64,000 nucleotides of DNA from Nocardioides sp. zg-1230 (GTDB lineage Bacteria > Actinomycetota > Actinomycetes > Propionibacteriales > Nocardioidaceae), in the NCBI RefSeq assembly GCF_013155335.1, contig NZ_JABJQZ010000008.1, positions 496,001 through 560,000 on the forward strand, given 5' to 3'. A model generated the notes under the pieces. The model had not been told where the DNA came from. It searched no databases and worked only from the letters and a program-made list of their open reading frames with translations. Each line of letters begins with the position of its first letter. Within the stretch, counting starts at the first letter, position 1. This document shows, in pieces, positions 61,466 to 64,000 of the stretch. Both the position numbers and the translations under genes were made by a program.

Positions 61466-62791
61466 ATGCGACTGACTGCGACACGGCGCCGGGCTGCGTT
61501 CGCCGCGACGGCGGCGGCACTGGCCCTGACCACGACCGGCTGCCTCGGCAGCAGCGACGACGGAGGGGGCGGGGGTGAGAGCGGCGGGGACGACGGCGAG
61601 GTCGAGATCCTCGCCACGACCGACCCGCTCGTCTTCGACGGGCTCAAGGCCAAGGTCGAGGAGGAGGCCGAGGCCGCGGGCATCAACGTCAACATGCAGC
61701 GCGTCGACAACATCAACCAGCTGATCCTCACCCGCATCCAGGCCGGCGACCCGCCGGACATCGCGGTCATCCCGCAGCCCGGCGTGATCAAGCAGATCGT
61801 CGACCGCGGCGAGGGCGTCGAGCTGACCGACGACATCGTCCCTTCCGACCTGATCGCCGACATGACGCCCGGAACGCTGGAGGCCGGCCAGATCGACGGC
61901 ACGCAGTACGGCCTCATGATCAGCATGAACGTCAAGAGCCTGGTCTTCTACAACAAGCAGGCCTGGGAGGAGGCGGGCTACGAGGCTCCCGAGACCCTCG
62001 ACGACCTGGCCGCGCTCACCGAGCAGATCAAGAGCGACGGCGGCACCCCCTGGTGCTTCGGCATCGAGTCCGGCACCGCCACCGGCTGGCCGGCGACCGA
62101 CTGGTTCGAGGACCTGATCATGCGCTACGGCGGCGCCGATGTGTACAACGAGTGGATCGCGAACGAGGTCAAGTTCGACTCCGACGTGGTGCGCCAGGCG
62201 GCCGACTTCCTCGAGACCAACGTGCTCGCCGAGGGCAGCGTCCCGGGCGGACGCGACTCGATCGCCAGCGTGGCCTTCGGTGACGCCGAGGACACCATGT
62301 GGGACGACGAGCCGGGCTGCTGGATGTTCAAGCAGGGCAACTTCGTCGTCTCCGCCGACTTCATGCCGCAGGACGTCGTCGACAACGTCGACGAGCGGAT
62401 CGGCGTCTTCGGGTTCCCGCCGGCCGAGGCGGGCGGCGAGAACCCGGTCATGGGTGGCGGCGACCTGGCCACGCTGCTCGAGGACAACGAGGACTCCCGC
62501 GCGATGATGGAGATCCTGGCCAACGTGGACCTCGGCACCACGGCGGCACCCGACAGCTCCTTCATCTCGCCGCACACGGAGTTCGACACCTCGCTCTACC
62601 CGAGCGACCTCACCCGGCAGATCGCCGACGTGGCCTACCAGGCCGACCCCTTCCTCTTCGACGGGTCGGACCAGATGCCCGGCGAGGTCGGTGCCGGCAG
62701 CTTCTGGAAGGAGATGACGGCGTGGATCAGCGACCAGCAGGACCTCGACACCACGCTGACCAACATCGACGACAGCTGGCCCTCCAGCTGA
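61466..62791 (+). CDS. Sugar ABC transporter substrate-binding lipoprotein, AglE-like
   Basis: The 441-residue lipoprotein has signal RRAAFAATAAALALTTTGC with lipobox TTGC and a Gly/Asp/Ser-rich linker. The mature part has DPPDIAVIPQPGVIKQIVDRG, VFYNKQAWEEAGYEAPETLD, PWCFGIESGTATGWPATDWFED and SFWKEMTAWI, a pattern close to the AglE alpha-glucoside-binding proteins (sucrose, trehalose, maltose). GAGGAGG precedes the ATG. It is first in the operon, with a hairpin between it and the permease genes. Confidence 0.9.
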   Translation: MRLTATRRRAAFAATAAALALTTTGCLGSSDDGGGGGESGGDDGEVEILATTDPLVFDGLKAKVEEEAEAAGINVNMQRVDNINQLILTRIQAGDPPDIAVIPQPGVIKQIVDRGEGVELTDDIVPSDLIADMTPGTLEAGQIDGTQYGLMISMNVKSLVFYNKQAWEEAGYEAPETLDDLAALTEQIKSDGGTPWCFGIESGTATGWPATDWFEDLIMRYGGADVYNEWIANEVKFDSDVVRQAADFLETNVLAEGSVPGGRDSIASVAFGDAEDTMWDDEPGCWMFKQGNFVVSADFMPQDVVDNVDERIGVFGFPPAEAGGENPVMGGGDLATLLEDNEDSRAMMEILANVDLGTTAAPDSSFISPHTEFDTSLYPSDLTRQIADVAYQADPFLFDGSDQMPGEVGAGSFWKEMTAWISDQQDLDTTLTNIDDSWPSS

Positions 62792-62803
62792 GCGACGCCC
62801 GCA

Positions 62804-62845
62804 GGGACGGGGCCGGCTGCCGCACCGCGCGGCCGTCCCCGTCCC
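62804..62845 (+). other. Intercistronic hairpin between binding-protein and permease genes
   Basis: GGGACGGGG and CCCCGTCCC form a 9-bp stem extended by four more pairs after one mismatch. It lies 12 bases after the binding-protein stop. Such stems often protect the upstream message or partly terminate, giving more binding protein than permease. Confidence 0.55.
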
Positions 62846-62891
62846 CGCAGCCCTTCACCCCACGTCACGTGCCCCCGCAGGAGCGAGACAC

Positions 62892-63875
62892 ATGGTCCTG
62901 AAGATCCTCAACACCCTGATCACCGTCGGCGTGGGCGTCGCCGCCGCGGTCGTCCTCTACTGGCTCCTCAACAAGATCGCGGAGCTGCTGCCCGGTCCGT
63001 GGGAGGACCGGATCAAGCCCTACCTCTACATCCTCCCCGCCTACGCCGCCCTGGTGTTCTACCTCGTCTACCCCGCCGTCCAGACGGTCGTCTTCAGCTT
63101 CGCGAACGCCCAGAGCACCGAGTGGGTCGGCTGGGACAACTACACCAGTCTCCTGCAGAGCGAGAGCTTCCAGGACACGCTGTTCAACACCCTGCTCTGG
63201 ATGATCGTCGTCCCCGTGGTCGTGGTGGCGCTGGGCCTGGCGATGGCGGTCCTCGCCGACCGGCTCAACCCGAGGTGGGAGCGCACGTCCAAGACCATCA
63301 TCTTCCTGCCCATGGCGATCAGCGCCGTCGGCGCCGGAGTGGTGTGGGGCCTGGTCTACAACTACCGCCCGGAGGGGCGCGAGCAGATCGGCCTGCAGAA
63401 CGCCATCGTCACCGCGCTCGGGTTCGACCCGGTGGCGTGGCTGCAGGTCAGCGAGTTCCACGTCAACAGCTTCTTCCTGATGATCATGCTGATGTGGGCC
63501 CAGGTCGGCTTCGCGATGGTGCTGCTGTCGGCCGCCGTCAAGGGCGTGCCGGAGGACACGCTCGAGGCGGCCCGGATCGACGGTGCCAACGAGCGGGCCA
63601 TCTTCTTCCGGGTCGTCGTGCCGCAGATCTGGGGGACGGTGCTGACCGTCTACGTCACGACCCTCATCGGCGTGATGAAGATCTTCGACATCGTCTACGT
63701 GATGACCAATGGCGGCTTCAACACCAACGTCGTCGGCAACGAGTTCTTCAACCAGCTCTTCAGCAACTTCAACAACGGAGCAGCCGCGGCGATCGTCGTG
63801 ATGCTCATGCTGGCGACGATCCCGATCATGATCTACCAGGTGCGCAACTTCCGTCGTGAGGAGTCGTTGGCATGA
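62892..63875 (+). CDS. Sugar ABC transporter permease, AglF-like
   Basis: The 327-residue protein has an extra N-terminal helix (LITVGVGVAAAVVLYWLLN), typical of AglF, followed by six helices. The EAA loop is PEDTLEAARIDGANERAIFFRVVVPQIWG. Its stop overlaps the next gene by ATGA. It works with the following permease and the AglE-like protein. Confidence 0.92.
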   Translation: MVLKILNTLITVGVGVAAAVVLYWLLNKIAELLPGPWEDRIKPYLYILPAYAALVFYLVYPAVQTVVFSFANAQSTEWVGWDNYTSLLQSESFQDTLFNTLLWMIVVPVVVVALGLAMAVLADRLNPRWERTSKTIIFLPMAISAVGAGVVWGLVYNYRPEGREQIGLQNAIVTALGFDPVAWLQVSEFHVNSFFLMIMLMWAQVGFAMVLLSAAVKGVPEDTLEAARIDGANERAIFFRVVVPQIWGTVLTVYVTTLIGVMKIFDIVYVMTNGGFNTNVVGNEFFNQLFSNFNNGAAAAIVVMLMLATIPIMIYQVRNFRREESLA

Positions 63876-64000
63876 CCCAGACACAGACCACGATGGCGGC
63901 GGCCACGCCGACCGAGAAGACGCGCCGCAAAGCCTCCCGGGAGGGACAGCCGCAGAAGGCCGGATGGTTCGCCCGGACCGTCGTCTTCATCCTGTGCTTC
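63872..64000 (+). CDS. Sugar ABC transporter permease, AglG-like (5' part only)
   Basis: Only 43 codons are visible. The sequence has a hydrophilic, Thr/Lys-rich N-terminus (MTQTQTTMAAATPTEKTRRK) and then the beginning of a membrane helix (WFARTVVFILCF), cut by the window edge. The ATGA overlap with the AglF-like gene and the order predict the second permease of the importer. Confidence 0.75.
   Translation, partial: MTQTQTTMAAATPTEKTRRKASREGQPQKAGWFARTVVFILCF

Overview
The window is chromosomal DNA of a very GC-rich actinobacterium. The many GTG starts, frequent 4-base GTGA/ATGA stop-start overlaps between co-directional genes, F420-type reductases, a SigE-family sigma factor and a mycoredoxin-like thioredoxin-fold protein fit the Nocardioidaceae (Nocardioides-like). 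The genus is an inference, because no rRNA or tRNA gene was seen. Coding density is high, and no CRISPR array, prophage or intact insertion sequence was found.

Region by region: (1) 0-7.5 kb holds a secreted-protein remnant at the edge, a secreted GH43-like protein, and a leftward, translationally coupled five-gene operon: hybrid histidine kinase, single-domain receiver, receiver-class III nucleotide cyclase, PGM1-like ATP-grasp peptide ligase and a gamma-glutamylcyclotransferase-like protein. (2) 7.5-16.3 kb has a cytochrome P450, a CynX/NimT-type transporter, the pseudouridine catabolic pair psuK-psuG, small redox/acetyltransferase/VOC genes, a short MgtE-type transporter and a hydrolase. 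(3) 16.4-25.8 kb is a stress-type region: a GAF/PP2C phosphatase divergent from an anti-sigma-type kinase, DoxX, two DUF385/Ddn-like deazaflavin reductases, several unknown membrane proteins, a CPBP protease and an SRPBCC protein. Similar GGACCTT-type motifs recur upstream of its transcription units. (4) 26-33.2 kb has ychF, two bacterial PH-domain membrane proteins, an acyl-CoA dehydrogenase, an astacin-signature protease and xthA.

(5) 33.2-34.75 kb is an apparent insertion at the 3' end of xthA. It is bounded by a 38-bp exact direct repeat of the xthA terminus and holds decayed coding fragments, a 20-bp tandem repeat, and one intact lower-GC membrane-anchored protein gene with its own terminator. 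(6) 34.75-45 kb has an MFS exporter divergent from a GlxA-type regulator, an APH-type kinase, rmuC, a sigma factor with its coupled membrane partner, yciO, ispH and xseAB. (7) 45.4-49.5 kb is a molybdate module (HTH-TOBE regulator, modABC) with a 17-bp inverted repeat in its control region, followed by glpX.

(8) 49.5-64 kb is dominated by carbohydrate use: two alpha/beta hydrolases, galactokinase, a complete LpqY-SugABC-like importer, an intracellular amylosucrase-type GH13 enzyme, an MsmX/UgpC-type ATPase, a LacI repressor, and a second importer (AglE/F/G-like) running off the right edge. The second importer probably borrows the MsmX-like ATPase. Together these genes could bring in sucrose/trehalose-type disaccharides and convert them to alpha-glucan or hexoses.
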